NCBI GenBank assembly: GCA_020444265.1
Contig: JAHLLH010000001.1
Coordinates: 620,001 to 684,000, forward strand
DNA: 64,000 nt
Direction: 5' to 3'
Source of the DNA: a bacterium
GTDB taxonomy: Bacteria > Electryoneota > Electryoneia > Electryoneales > Electryoneaceae
This document shows positions 48,391 to 57,700 of the stretch, piece by piece (positions within the stretch are counted from its first letter, which is position 1; every line of letters begins with the position of its first letter). The notes under the pieces were generated by a model that was given only the letters and a program-made list of their open reading frames with translations, did no database searches and was not told the origin of the DNA. The position numbers and the translations under genes were made by a program.

Positions 48391-49676
48391 ACCTCCAGTT
48401 TTGCCAGCAGTTGGTTTCGTGTCGTTTCACGCAGAACCTGAGGAAGAGTTTCGAGGCTCTTCTCGAAAAATCCTGTCAGGATGATACGCATCGCTTCGTC
48501 ACGAGTGATACCGCGGGCCATCAAGTAAAAAATTTGCTCGTCTTCCAGTGCGCCGACAGTCACGCCGTGGCTGCACTTGACTTCATCGTTAATGATCTCG
48601 AGTTCCGGGATCGATTCGACCTTTGCCTTGTCGCTCAGCAACAGGTTACGGTTCTCCTGGTAGGCTTCGCAGAAGAAGGCATCCTTATCGATGTTGATCC
48701 GACCGGTGTAAGCCGAAACCGCTTTGCCACCAGCTGCGACCTTGAATTCGAGGTTCGAATAGGTCTCGCTGGCAGAATGGTGATGACCGGTGAAGTGGTC
48801 AAAGTGTTGCTTGCCATTCCCGAGCAACAGACCATTCCAGTGGCTGTTGGCACCACGTCCCGCGAGCTGGGTCGACCAGTTCACCTTTGTCACACTGCCA
48901 CCTAGGGCGACGGCGGACGATGTCAGGGTCACATTCTCGCCGATACGGTTTCGGTGAGTCAGGTTGAGCCGTTGACTTTCAGGCAGATTGAACATGCTGG
49001 TCAGGGCAACTCGTGCCGAATTATCGACAATGCCTTCAACCACCGCATGCATCAATCCATCCCCATCGCCACCAGCGTACTCATCAATGATGCTGACTTC
49101 CGCATTCTCACCAACGACCAACAGCAGGCGAGTAATCGTTGTGCCAGATCCCGGCGTACGTTTCAGGTGGATCGGCTGTTCGAGGGTTGTGTGGGCTGGA
49201 ACATGCAGCAGGAGCCCACCTTGCCACAAGGCGAGGTTGAGCGCCTCGAACTTGCCGTAGTCCGAACCGATCACACTGCCGAGATGTTTTTCCACCAGCT
49301 CCGGCTTTTGCTCCGCCGCTTCCGCAAGACTGATAAGAGTGACACCCTTCTCGGTCGCGTTGTCGGATAAAGCAATTCCGAATTTGTTGTCTGAAGTTTC
49401 CACTCCGATGCCATCATGGCCCTCGGGCAACATCTGTTCCGTACGAGAATGGCCATTGGGCCGCACCGGCACAGCCTTCATCACCTCTTCGACCAGCTCG
49501 GGCTCGAACTGTTCAGGGGCGGTGTATTTCCAAAGATGCTGGACACGGTCCGGCAATGGCATCTCGTTATAGCGTTCCCAAGCTTGCTTGCGAAGGGTGT
49601 ACAACCACTCCGGTTCATCCTCAGTTGCGGGGCGAAACTCCAGCGCCTGGCTTTTTGTATCCTGCTCGATCATCAA
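48387..49676 (-). CDS. sufD: SufD
   Basis: SYTGRINIDKDAFFCEAYQENRNLLLSDKAKVESIPELEIINDEVKCSHGVTVGALEDEQIFYLMARGI. Confidence 0.95.
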   Translation of the reverse strand: MMIEQDTKSQALEFRPATEDEPEWLYTLRKQAWERYNEMPLPDRVQHLWKYTAPEQFEPELVEEVMKAVPVRPNGHSRTEQMLPEGHDGIGVETSDNKFGIALSDNATEKGVTLISLAEAAEQKPELVEKHLGSVIGSDYGKFEALNLALWQGGLLLHVPAHTTLEQPIHLKRTPGSGTTITRLLLVVGENAEVSIIDEYAGGDGDGLMHAVVEGIVDNSARVALTSMFNLPESQRLNLTHRNRIGENVTLTSSAVALGGSVTKVNWSTQLAGRGANSHWNGLLLGNGKQHFDHFTGHHHSASETYSNLEFKVAAGGKAVSAYTGRINIDKDAFFCEAYQENRNLLLSDKAKVESIPELEIINDEVKCSHGVTVGALEDEQIFYLMARGITRDEAMRIILTGFFEKSLETLPQVLRETTRNQLLAKLEV

Positions 49677-49688
49677 TCGATTCCAGGT

Positions 49689-51119
49689 TTAGCCGACCGA
49701 GCCTTCCATTTCAAGCTCGATCAGACGGTTCAACTCAATCGCGTATTCCATCGGCAGCTCCTTGACGAACGGGTTGATAAACCCATTGACGATAAGGAGA
49801 CGTGCCTCATCCTCGGATAGGCCACGGCTCATCAGGTAGAAGATCTGTTCTTCAGCGACCTTCGAGACCGAAGCTTCGTGCTCTATGGCGACCTTTTCGT
49901 TGTCGATCTCCATCGTCGGGTAAGTATCCGTCCGCGATTCGCTGTCCAGCAGCAGGGCATCGCACTCGACATTCACCTTACAGTGGTGAGCGTTCGGGTA
50001 GACCTTGACCATCCCGCGATACGATGCACGACCCGAATCCTTCGAAATCGACTTCGAGGTGATACGGCTGCTGGTATTCGGCGCGGCGTGAATGACTTTC
50101 GCACCGCTATCCTGATGCTGCCCTTTACCGGAGAAAGCAACGGTGAGGATTTCACCCTTAGCACCTTCGCCAACAAGGTTGATGCAGGGGTACTTCATCG
50201 TCAGCTTGCTGCCGATGTTGCCATCCACCCATTCCACCGTCGCATTTTTGTGGGCCACCGCACGTTTGGTCACCAGGTTGTAAATGTTGTGCGCCCAATT
50301 CTGGATGGTGGTGTAGCGGACATAGGAATCCTCGAGCGCCACCAGTTCAACCACCGCCGAGTGAAGCGAGTTTGAGGTCCATACTGGAGCCGTGCAACCC
50401 TCGATATAGTGGACACGTGCGCCCTTGTCGGTGATGATCAGGGTACGTTCGAACTGGCCCATATTTTCCGAGTTGATGCGGAAATAGGCCTGCAGTGGCA
50501 CCGTCAACTCGACACCAGGCGGCACGTAAATGAACGATCCACCCGACCAAACCGCAGAATTCAATGCGGAAAACTTGTTGTCGTTAGGCGGGATAACAGT
50601 CGAGAAATACTTCTGCACGAGTTCGGGGTACTCACGTACAGCGGTGTCCATGTCGGTGAAGATCACTCCCTGATCGGAGAGCTCCTCCTTCACATTATGG
50701 TAGACCACTTCGGATTCGTACTGCGCCGATACACCCGCGAGAAACTTCCGTTCCGCTTCCGGGACACCGAGACGATCAAAGGTGTTCTTGATGTTTTCCG
50801 GGACATCATCCCAGCTACGGCTCTGAAATTCAGCCGGTTTGATGTAGTAATAGATGTCCTGGAAGTCGATCTCGTTCAGCAGCTTCGTATTGCCCCAGCG
50901 CGGCATCTCTTTGCTATAGAAGATGTCGAGCGACTCATGACGAAACTTCCGCATCCATTCCGGCTCTTTCTTCATGAGGGACATCATCTCCACGACCTCG
51001 TGGCTCAGTCCCTTCGCACCCTTGTGAAAGTATTCTTCCGGGTCATGGAAGCCGTACTTGGTTGCGTAATCGTCGCCAATCGTCGCAAGTTTTTTGTTTT
51101 GTTCTATGATATCTGCCAT
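49689..51119 (-). CDS. sufB: SufB
   Basis: [72 protein letters not shown]. Confidence 0.97.
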   Translation of the reverse strand: MADIIEQNKKLATIGDDYATKYGFHDPEEYFHKGAKGLSHEVVEMMSLMKKEPEWMRKFRHESLDIFYSKEMPRWGNTKLLNEIDFQDIYYYIKPAEFQSRSWDDVPENIKNTFDRLGVPEAERKFLAGVSAQYESEVVYHNVKEELSDQGVIFTDMDTAVREYPELVQKYFSTVIPPNDNKFSALNSAVWSGGSFIYVPPGVELTVPLQAYFRINSENMGQFERTLIITDKGARVHYIEGCTAPVWTSNSLHSAVVELVALEDSYVRYTTIQNWAHNIYNLVTKRAVAHKNATVEWVDGNIGSKLTMKYPCINLVGEGAKGEILTVAFSGKGQHQDSGAKVIHAAPNTSSRITSKSISKDSGRASYRGMVKVYPNAHHCKVNVECDALLLDSESRTDTYPTMEIDNEKVAIEHEASVSKVAEEQIFYLMSRGLSEDEARLLIVNGFINPFVKELPMEYAIELNRLIELEMEGSVG

Positions 51120-51130
51120 GGGAACACTCC

Positions 51131-51892
51131 CTACGCTACAAGTTCAGCTTTGATCCAGTCGTACCCTTTTTCCTCGAGCTGATGCGCCAGCTCAGGACCA
51201 CCGGAGCGAACGAGGTTGCCGTTCATCATCACATGGACATGGTCCGGGGAAACGTAGTTCAGGATACGCTGGTAGTGGGTCACAAGCAGGACAGCGTTAT
51301 CGTCTGTATGTGCCGCATTGACACCTTTCGACACGACCTTCAACGCATCAATATCGAGGCCCGAGTCGGTCTCATCGAGGATCGCGACTTTGGGTTGCAG
51401 CATCGCAAGCTGGAGGATTTCGAAACGCTTCTTCTCACCGCCGGAAAAACCATCGTTGACGTAACGGGAAGCAAACACCTCATCCATCTCGAGCAGCTTG
51501 AAGGCCTCCTTCATCTCTTTACGGAAACTGCGCAGGACCGAAGGGTCATCACCACGATGAGCCTTAATGGCGGACCGCAGGAAATTGGTCACCGTCACAC
51601 CCGGCACGGCCAAGGGATACTGGAACGCCAGGAATAGGCCGGCAATGGAACGCTCTGAGGCATCCATCTCCAGCAAGTTCTCACCATCAAGCAGTACCTC
51701 GCCCGACGTGATCTCATAAGCGGGGTGCCCGGAAAGGGCATTGGCCATGCTGGACTTGCCGGAACCGTTGGGGCCCATGATGGCGTGCTTCTCGCCCTTC
51801 TTCATCTCAAGGGAAACACCCTTGACGACCTCGATGCCTTCAACCGTGACATGCAGGTCCTTGATCGACAGCAAAACGTCATTTCCAGCCAC
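51131..51892 (-). CDS. sufC: SufC ATPase
   Basis: [76 protein letters not shown] start at 51892. Confidence 0.96.
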   Translation of the reverse strand: MAGNDVLLSIKDLHVTVEGIEVVKGVSLEMKKGEKHAIMGPNGSGKSSMANALSGHPAYEITSGEVLLDGENLLEMDASERSIAGLFLAFQYPLAVPGVTVTNFLRSAIKAHRGDDPSVLRSFRKEMKEAFKLLEMDEVFASRYVNDGFSGGEKKRFEILQLAMLQPKVAILDETDSGLDIDALKVVSKGVNAAHTDDNAVLLVTHYQRILNYVSPDHVHVMMNGNLVRSGGPELAHQLEEKGYDWIKAELVA

Positions 51893-51905
51893 GTCAAACC
51901 TCGTT

Positions 51906-52442
51906 TTATGTGTTTTGTTGAATCGTTTCTGAATCCTTGATCGTCCCGGCCGTATCGGGCGACATTGCCCAATCGCGAGTATCAATACCAGCCATCGCCA
52001 GCAGATTGAGACGACCTTTTGACTTTTTCGATGCGAGATCCTCGAGAGTGATTCGTTCAAGGATGTCGCTGATCAACGCATGAAAGGTGAACCAGACATC
52101 GCGCACGGTGCAGTCGCCCAAGTGGACACAATCCCCAACGGTATCACCGGAGGTGAATTTTTCGCAGTGTCCCACTCCGAAAAGAGGCTCGCCCAATGCG
52201 TCGAATACCTGCTTCAGGCTAATCCGGTCCGCTCTTCGTGCAAGCGCATATCCGCCATTTCGGCCGCGTTCCGCTTGCACCAGCCCCGCCTGCTTCATCA
52301 AGCCCAGCAATTTGCCGACATAGGGAACAGATAGACGTTCACGTTCCCCGATTTCAGTAAGGGAAAGCGAATCGCCCGGTGCGGTTTTGGCCAACAGGAC
52401 CATGCAACGGAGGCCGTATTCTTCGAGTGCGGTGATCCGCAT
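51906..52442 (-). CDS. Rrf2/IscR family regulator with three-Cys cluster motif
   Basis: MRITALEEYGLRCMVLLAK, YVGKLLGLMKQAGLVQAERGRNGGYALAR, CEKFTSGDTVGDCVHLGDC. Confidence 0.93.
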   Translation of the reverse strand: MRITALEEYGLRCMVLLAKTAPGDSLSLTEIGERERLSVPYVGKLLGLMKQAGLVQAERGRNGGYALARRADRISLKQVFDALGEPLFGVGHCEKFTSGDTVGDCVHLGDCTVRDVWFTFHALISDILERITLEDLASKKSKGRLNLLAMAGIDTRDWAMSPDTAGTIKDSETIQQNT

Positions 52443-52491
52443 GGATCGTACCCTGAATTAATCTCTACAAAAAAGTATAGTATTAACGCTG

Positions 52492-52517
52492 AAAAAAGGG
52501 AACTCGAGCGGAGTTCC
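52492..52517 (-). terminator. Rho-independent terminator of the AhpD-like gene
   Basis: Minus strand GGAACTC-cgctc-GAGTTCC followed by cTTTTTT. Confidence 0.8.
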
Positions 52518-52652
52518 AACGATTGGCGAGGGTCTAATGTCAAGCCATTTCAAGCGTTTATCGTTCTGCCTACAAGGTATACAGGCGACCGTAAGCTGTC
52601 AAGGAATAGACAGAACACCGATCTCCTGAGCACCCACTAAGGGTAGGATGCA

Positions 52653-53000
52653 TCACTCTGCCTGAAGTTGCTCCCACCTTGCGAAGGCTCTCCGCATGTG
52701 CGGGACGACAATTGATCCACCGACCACATAGCCTACCAGGATCGCCTCTTCCAGCTCTTCGCTGGTTACCCCTTCTTCGTGGGAACGGCGGATATGGTAG
52801 GTGATGCAATCATCGCAGCGCAGGACGAGAGATGCCGTCAGCCCCAGCAGCTCCTTGGTCTTGACAGACAGAGCACCTTCACGGTACGCCGCGGTGTCGA
52901 TGTTCATCAAACGCTTCATCTGGAGGCCGGCGTTCTTCAGGATGAGGTCATTGCCCTCGCTGCGCTCGTTCTCCCACTGCTCGAGTGAAGATAGGTCCAT
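52653..53000 (-). CDS. Carboxymuconolactone decarboxylase / AhpD-like protein
   Basis: SVKTKELLGLTASLVLRCDDCITYHIRRSHEEGVTSEELEEAI, CxxC motif. Confidence 0.92.
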   Translation of the reverse strand: MDLSSLEQWENERSEGNDLILKNAGLQMKRLMNIDTAAYREGALSVKTKELLGLTASLVLRCDDCITYHIRRSHEEGVTSEELEEAILVGYVVGGSIVVPHMRRAFARWEQLQAE

Positions 53001-53049
53001 GATGTGACATCCCTTCGGTTGCGTCAGACGCCAACGTTATGACGCTTCT

Positions 53050-53356
53050 ATCGCGCCTATCGGCGCGATTCACTGCCAGGCTCGGGGGCCTGGCAGAACT
53101 ACTGGTTTGGTCAGGTCTCCCGACCTGACCGAGTCATGCGTCAGGTCGGGAGACCTGACGCAACCTCTTCCCTACATGTTCTGTCAGGTCCTTAGCGTAG
53201 CGAAGACCTGACAGATGATCGCGCCCACAGGCGCGAATCATGCGTCAGATCTGAGGATCTGACGCAACCTCTTATGGATTACTGCCCCACTCAACCTGTC
53301 TATGTACAAACAGGTAAGCCCGGGTGACGTACACCCGGGCCACTGTGATAACACAG
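53050..53356. repeat. Array of about 10 consecutive hairpins
   Basis: Stems of 5-11 bp at 53050-53069, 53073-53096, 53109-53130, 53137-53162, 53181-53214, 53219-53236, 53241-53266, 53294-53315, 53318-53340, 53343-53356, all read directly. Confidence 0.9.
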
Positions 53357-53370
53357 CAAATCAGGGCCGC

Positions 53371-54129
53371 CTACCCCTCGTTCGCGATTTGCTCAACGAT
53401 TTCGGGGCTGATATCGAAGTTGGAATAGACCTTCTGGACATCGTCGCAATCGTCTAACGCATCCATCAACTTCATCAAGGTTCGTGCGTGCTTCTCTTCC
53501 ACTTCGACATAGTTCTGCGGAACCATGGTCACCTCCGACGAGGTCGGTTCAATCCCGAGGGCCACAATCGCATCGTTGATGCTAACCAGGTCATTCGGGT
53601 CACCGGTTACCGTAAAGGTGCCATCATCTTCCGGGACCACATCTTCCGCGCCAGCCTCGAGGGCAGCTTCCATGATGGTATCCTCGTCCTTCTCGCCCGG
53701 ATCGAGCTCGACTACAGCTTTACGATCGAACATGAAGGCGACTGCATTCGATTCCGCCAGGTTGCCGCCGAACTTCGAGAAGATGTGACGGACTTCCGAG
53801 ACGGTACGGTTCCGATTGTCGGTAATCGCATCGATCAGAACCGCGCAACCGCCAGGACCATAGCCCTCGTAGGTCAGTTCCTCGTAGGCCTGCCCTTCCA
53901 ACTCCCCCGTACCCTTCTTGATCGCACGGGTGATGTTGTCGTTCGGCATGTTCGCCGATTTCGCCTTATCGATGGCAAGACGAAGGCGTGGGTTGGCATC
54001 GGGATCCCCGCTTCCCATTCGGGCAGCGATGGTTATTTCACGAATCAAGCGTGTAAAAACACGTGCGCGGGCGGCATCAGTCGCACCCTTTTTGCGCTTA
54101 ATAGTTGCCCATTTTGAATGGCCGGACAT
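53371..54129 (-). CDS. yebC: YebC/PmpR family regulator
   Basis: MSGHSKWATIKRKKGATDAARARVFTRLIREITIAARMG. Confidence 0.97.
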   Translation of the reverse strand: MSGHSKWATIKRKKGATDAARARVFTRLIREITIAARMGSGDPDANPRLRLAIDKAKSANMPNDNITRAIKKGTGELEGQAYEELTYEGYGPGGCAVLIDAITDNRNRTVSEVRHIFSKFGGNLAESNAVAFMFDRKAVVELDPGEKDEDTIMEAALEAGAEDVVPEDDGTFTVTGDPNDLVSINDAIVALGIEPTSSEVTMVPQNYVEVEEKHARTLMKLMDALDDCDDVQKVYSNFDISPEIVEQIANEG

Positions 54130-54201
54130 GCTTCAGCCCTCTATATCTGGTTGCCTGCCCGGAAGCTGCCCGTGACAGGGTGCATGGTAATGTACGTATC
54201 G

Positions 54202-54624
54202 TTAACCGTCGTGACGGTTCTCGCGAACCCAGTCACGAATGTAATCAATCGGCTCCTGCGTCGTAGAACCAGGACCAAACAGACGACCCGTACCCATCTC
54301 CATCAGGGTTTCAATGTCCTCGTCTGGAATGATTCCACCGCCTGTCAGCAGGACATCATCCAACCCGCTCTCTTTCATCTTCTCGAGAACACGTCGGAAC
54401 TGGGTCATGTGGGCACCAGACAGGATGGAAAGTGCAATGACATCCGCATCTTCCTGCAACGCTGCTTCCACAATCATATCAGGTGTTTGACGCAAACCGG
54501 TGTAGATCACCTCGAAACCAGCATCCCGGAAGGCTGCTGCCAGGACTTTTGCACCACGATCGTGGCCATCCAGCCCAGGCTTGGCGAGAACGATTCGGAT
54601 CTTTTTCTCTTCCTGTTGACTCAT
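54202..54624 (-). CDS. mcmA2: Methylmalonyl-CoA mutase B12-binding (small) subunit
   Basis: [68 protein letters not shown]. Confidence 0.94.
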   Translation of the reverse strand: MSQQEEKKIRIVLAKPGLDGHDRGAKVLAAAFRDAGFEVIYTGLRQTPDMIVEAALQEDADVIALSILSGAHMTQFRRVLEKMKESGLDDVLLTGGGIIPDEDIETLMEMGTGRLFGPGSTTQEPIDYIRDWVRENRHDG

Positions 54625-54734
54625 CACATTTCCTGTTTGGATCGTAGTTCGTTGCACGTGCGAAATTACGCCATAGGACGACACTTCCGCCACATTGTCA
54701 GGAGCCTCATCGGGCATTCAACCCGAATGTGTCT

Positions 54735-57700
54735 CTATTCCAGAACTTCCGCAAGGACTGATCCCAGATCTTGCAAGCGATAGGGTTTGGCCACCACCCC
54801 CTTAAAACCGAAATCAAGGTAGTTCGACATGATCGGATCGTTCGAATAGCCACTCGACACGATAGCCTTGACACCCGGATCAAGTTTTCGGAGATGGGAG
54901 ATCGTTTCCTCACCACCCATCCCCCCCGGGATGGTAAGATCCATGATTACCGCAACATAGGGCTTTTCCTCCATCCGGGCCTGAAGATACTTCTCGATGG
55001 CGCTGGAGCCATCACTTGCCACATCCACAGTAAAGCCAAGTTCCTTCAACATGACGGTGGCAACTTCCTGCACAGATTGTTCATCATCCATCACGAGGAT
55101 ACGACCTTCCCCATGGTAAAGTGCATTCGGCTGAACCTTTGGCTCATGGTTCGCAGTCTCCGCGGCGGGCAGGTAAATCTCGAACTTCGTTCCCTTCCCC
55201 ACTTCCGAATGGACAGCCATGAACCCACTGTGCTTTTGTACAATAGAGAAGGATGTTGCCAATCCCAGTCCGCTGCCACGCTGTTTGGTGGTAAAGAATG
55301 GATCGAACACCTTCTGCAAGTGGTCTGCAGGGATGCCCACCCCTTCATCTTTTACTGTGACATAGATATACCGGCCGGGATTGAGCGGCAGAGTCGACTC
55401 CTCATGAACGAGATGGTTTCGCATGCGAATTTCAATTTTGCCACCATTGGGCATCGCCTGGTCAGCGTTAATCACCAGGTTGTGAAAAACACGGCCTACC
55501 TGACCACTATCGACGTCCGCCGCCCATAGGTCTGTTGCGATATCGAACTCGCTCAAAACGTTTGAACCACGCAGCGCAAACCCTGCGGATTCACGTACGA
55601 GTCCCTCCAGGTTTGTGGATTTTCTGACTGGCTCACCGCCGCGGCTGAAGGTTAACAACTGCTGTGTCAGGTCACGGGCTCGCATCGCCGCGTTTTCAGC
55701 CTCTGTCAAACGTTCGTGAATCAGTCCGACGTCATCCTGAATTAAACGGGCGATGGAAATATTTCCGAGCACAGCTGCGAGGATGTTGTTGAAGTCATGT
55801 GCAATCCCTCCGGCGAGTACGCCCACCGACTCAAGCCGCTCGATTTTGGACATCTCTTCTTCAAGCTTGCGCTGATCGGTCACATCCCGGAAAACAACCA
55901 CCACACCAATAACTTCACCATGGACATCATGGATGGGTGCGGCGCTTCCAAGGAGGATCACATCCCTCCCACTCCGGGACTGGAGCAGGGTTTCACGGGT
56001 CCAGCCTTCCAACGAGCCTCGTTGTATAACTCGTTGCACGGGGTCAGGTAATTCCTTGCCTGTGTCTGGATCATAGGTTTTGAAAACAGTTGAAAAAGGC
56101 TCGCCTGATGCAGCGTTACTCGACCATCCTGTAATCTCCTCCGCTGCCTGGTTCATCATGACAACCTGGCCGGATACATCTGTTGTGATCACCCCCTCAC
56201 CGATCGAGCTGAGGGTAACCGCGAGACGTTCTTTTTCCTCGGCAAGGTCTGCGACTGCACGCTTCTGTGGGGTGATGTCACGGTAAATCGCGTAGAGCGC
56301 GATCACTTTGTCATCCACAACGATGGGTGAGCCGAGCAGGGAAGTCTCAACGAATGTGCCATCTTTGCGTACACAACGTGTCTCATCAAGACGAACCAGC
56401 TCACCCTTCGCAATGCGTTTCAAGGCATGGAGATGCTCACCTTCATCCTCATTTTCATCCTTAGGAATAATCCACTCACCAATCGAACGGCTGAGTGCAT
56501 CAGAAGAGGTAAACCCGAAAAGCTCGGTAAACTCCCGGTTGACTCGGATTGCGCGTAGACGAGGATCGAGCAGTACAATCGCTTCCGGAGATCGTTCAAA
56601 GAGCTGCTCCAGATAAATCCTGTTGATTTCCGCACGCTGCTCGCTACGCTTCTGCTCAGTCACATCCAGCGCAACACAAATTCCACCCACAACATTCCCG
56701 TCAGCATCCAACAAGGGGGAACTGCGTGCAGAGACGTAAAGCTCCCAGCGAGTAGTTCTCGTTTTATATGGTCCTGAATATTCTTCAGATTTTCCTTCGA
56801 TGGCGGCTTTCAACATGGGGGTTAAACATTGGTCTGGAAGATCAAGCAGATTCAAACCCACAAGCTGCTCAACCGGCACACCCACCATTTGGCCGATCTT
56901 GCTGTTCAGATTGATCATTTTTAAATCACGGTCAAAGAGGAAGACCCCAACGGCGGCCTGCTCAAACAAAGCGCGATACCGCGCTTCAGACACCATTAAC
57001 TCCTTCTCCGCACGATTGGATTCTACCATTCCAGCTATCTGGCCGGAGATAAATTCCATCAACTCTAAATCATTATCACTCAGCAGATGAGGATTCGTAT
57101 AGCTTACAACAGAGAGGACACCGAAGACCTTTTCACCACTTCGTAGTGGCACACCCAGCCAGGTCTTTGGCAAATGTTTCCAGGTACCGATTACACCTTC
57201 TTCTTCCAACTGATGATAGTCGGATCTGTCGATCAAAATCGATTTCCCTGTGGAACGAACATGATCCGTCAAAGACTCTTTCAGTGGATAGTATTTTTCG
57301 GGATCGTAATCGTAATACTGGTCAATATGGTAGGGGAATGCGTAGGCATCGAGCTCTGAATTGTAGAGTGCGATGGAGAAGTTGTCGACCTCAATAAGCC
57401 GTCCCAGTTGCTGATGAACCAGCCCGTACAGGGTCGTACTCTCTATACCGGTCGCCGCCGCCCGCGCGATCTCGTATAGAACACTCTGTAAACGTTCACT
57501 GCGTTTTCGCAGAGAAATGTCCCGATAAATGAGGAAATAGGCAACCGGCTCTTTCTCCATCAAGACGGGCCCGCCCAGGATCGAGACTTCGATCAACTCG
57601 CCCGACTTGTTCTGTCGAATCGTTTCCAGATTGACCCGATCTGCCTGCTTGATCCTGCTCTTCAGGTCAATACTTTCGGCGCCCTCTTTCGGCAGAAGAT

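Noticed and set aside
53050-53356. CRISPR array
   Set aside because: Repeated units are palindromic hairpins of different sequence and spacing; no constant repeat with unique spacers and no cas genes in the window.
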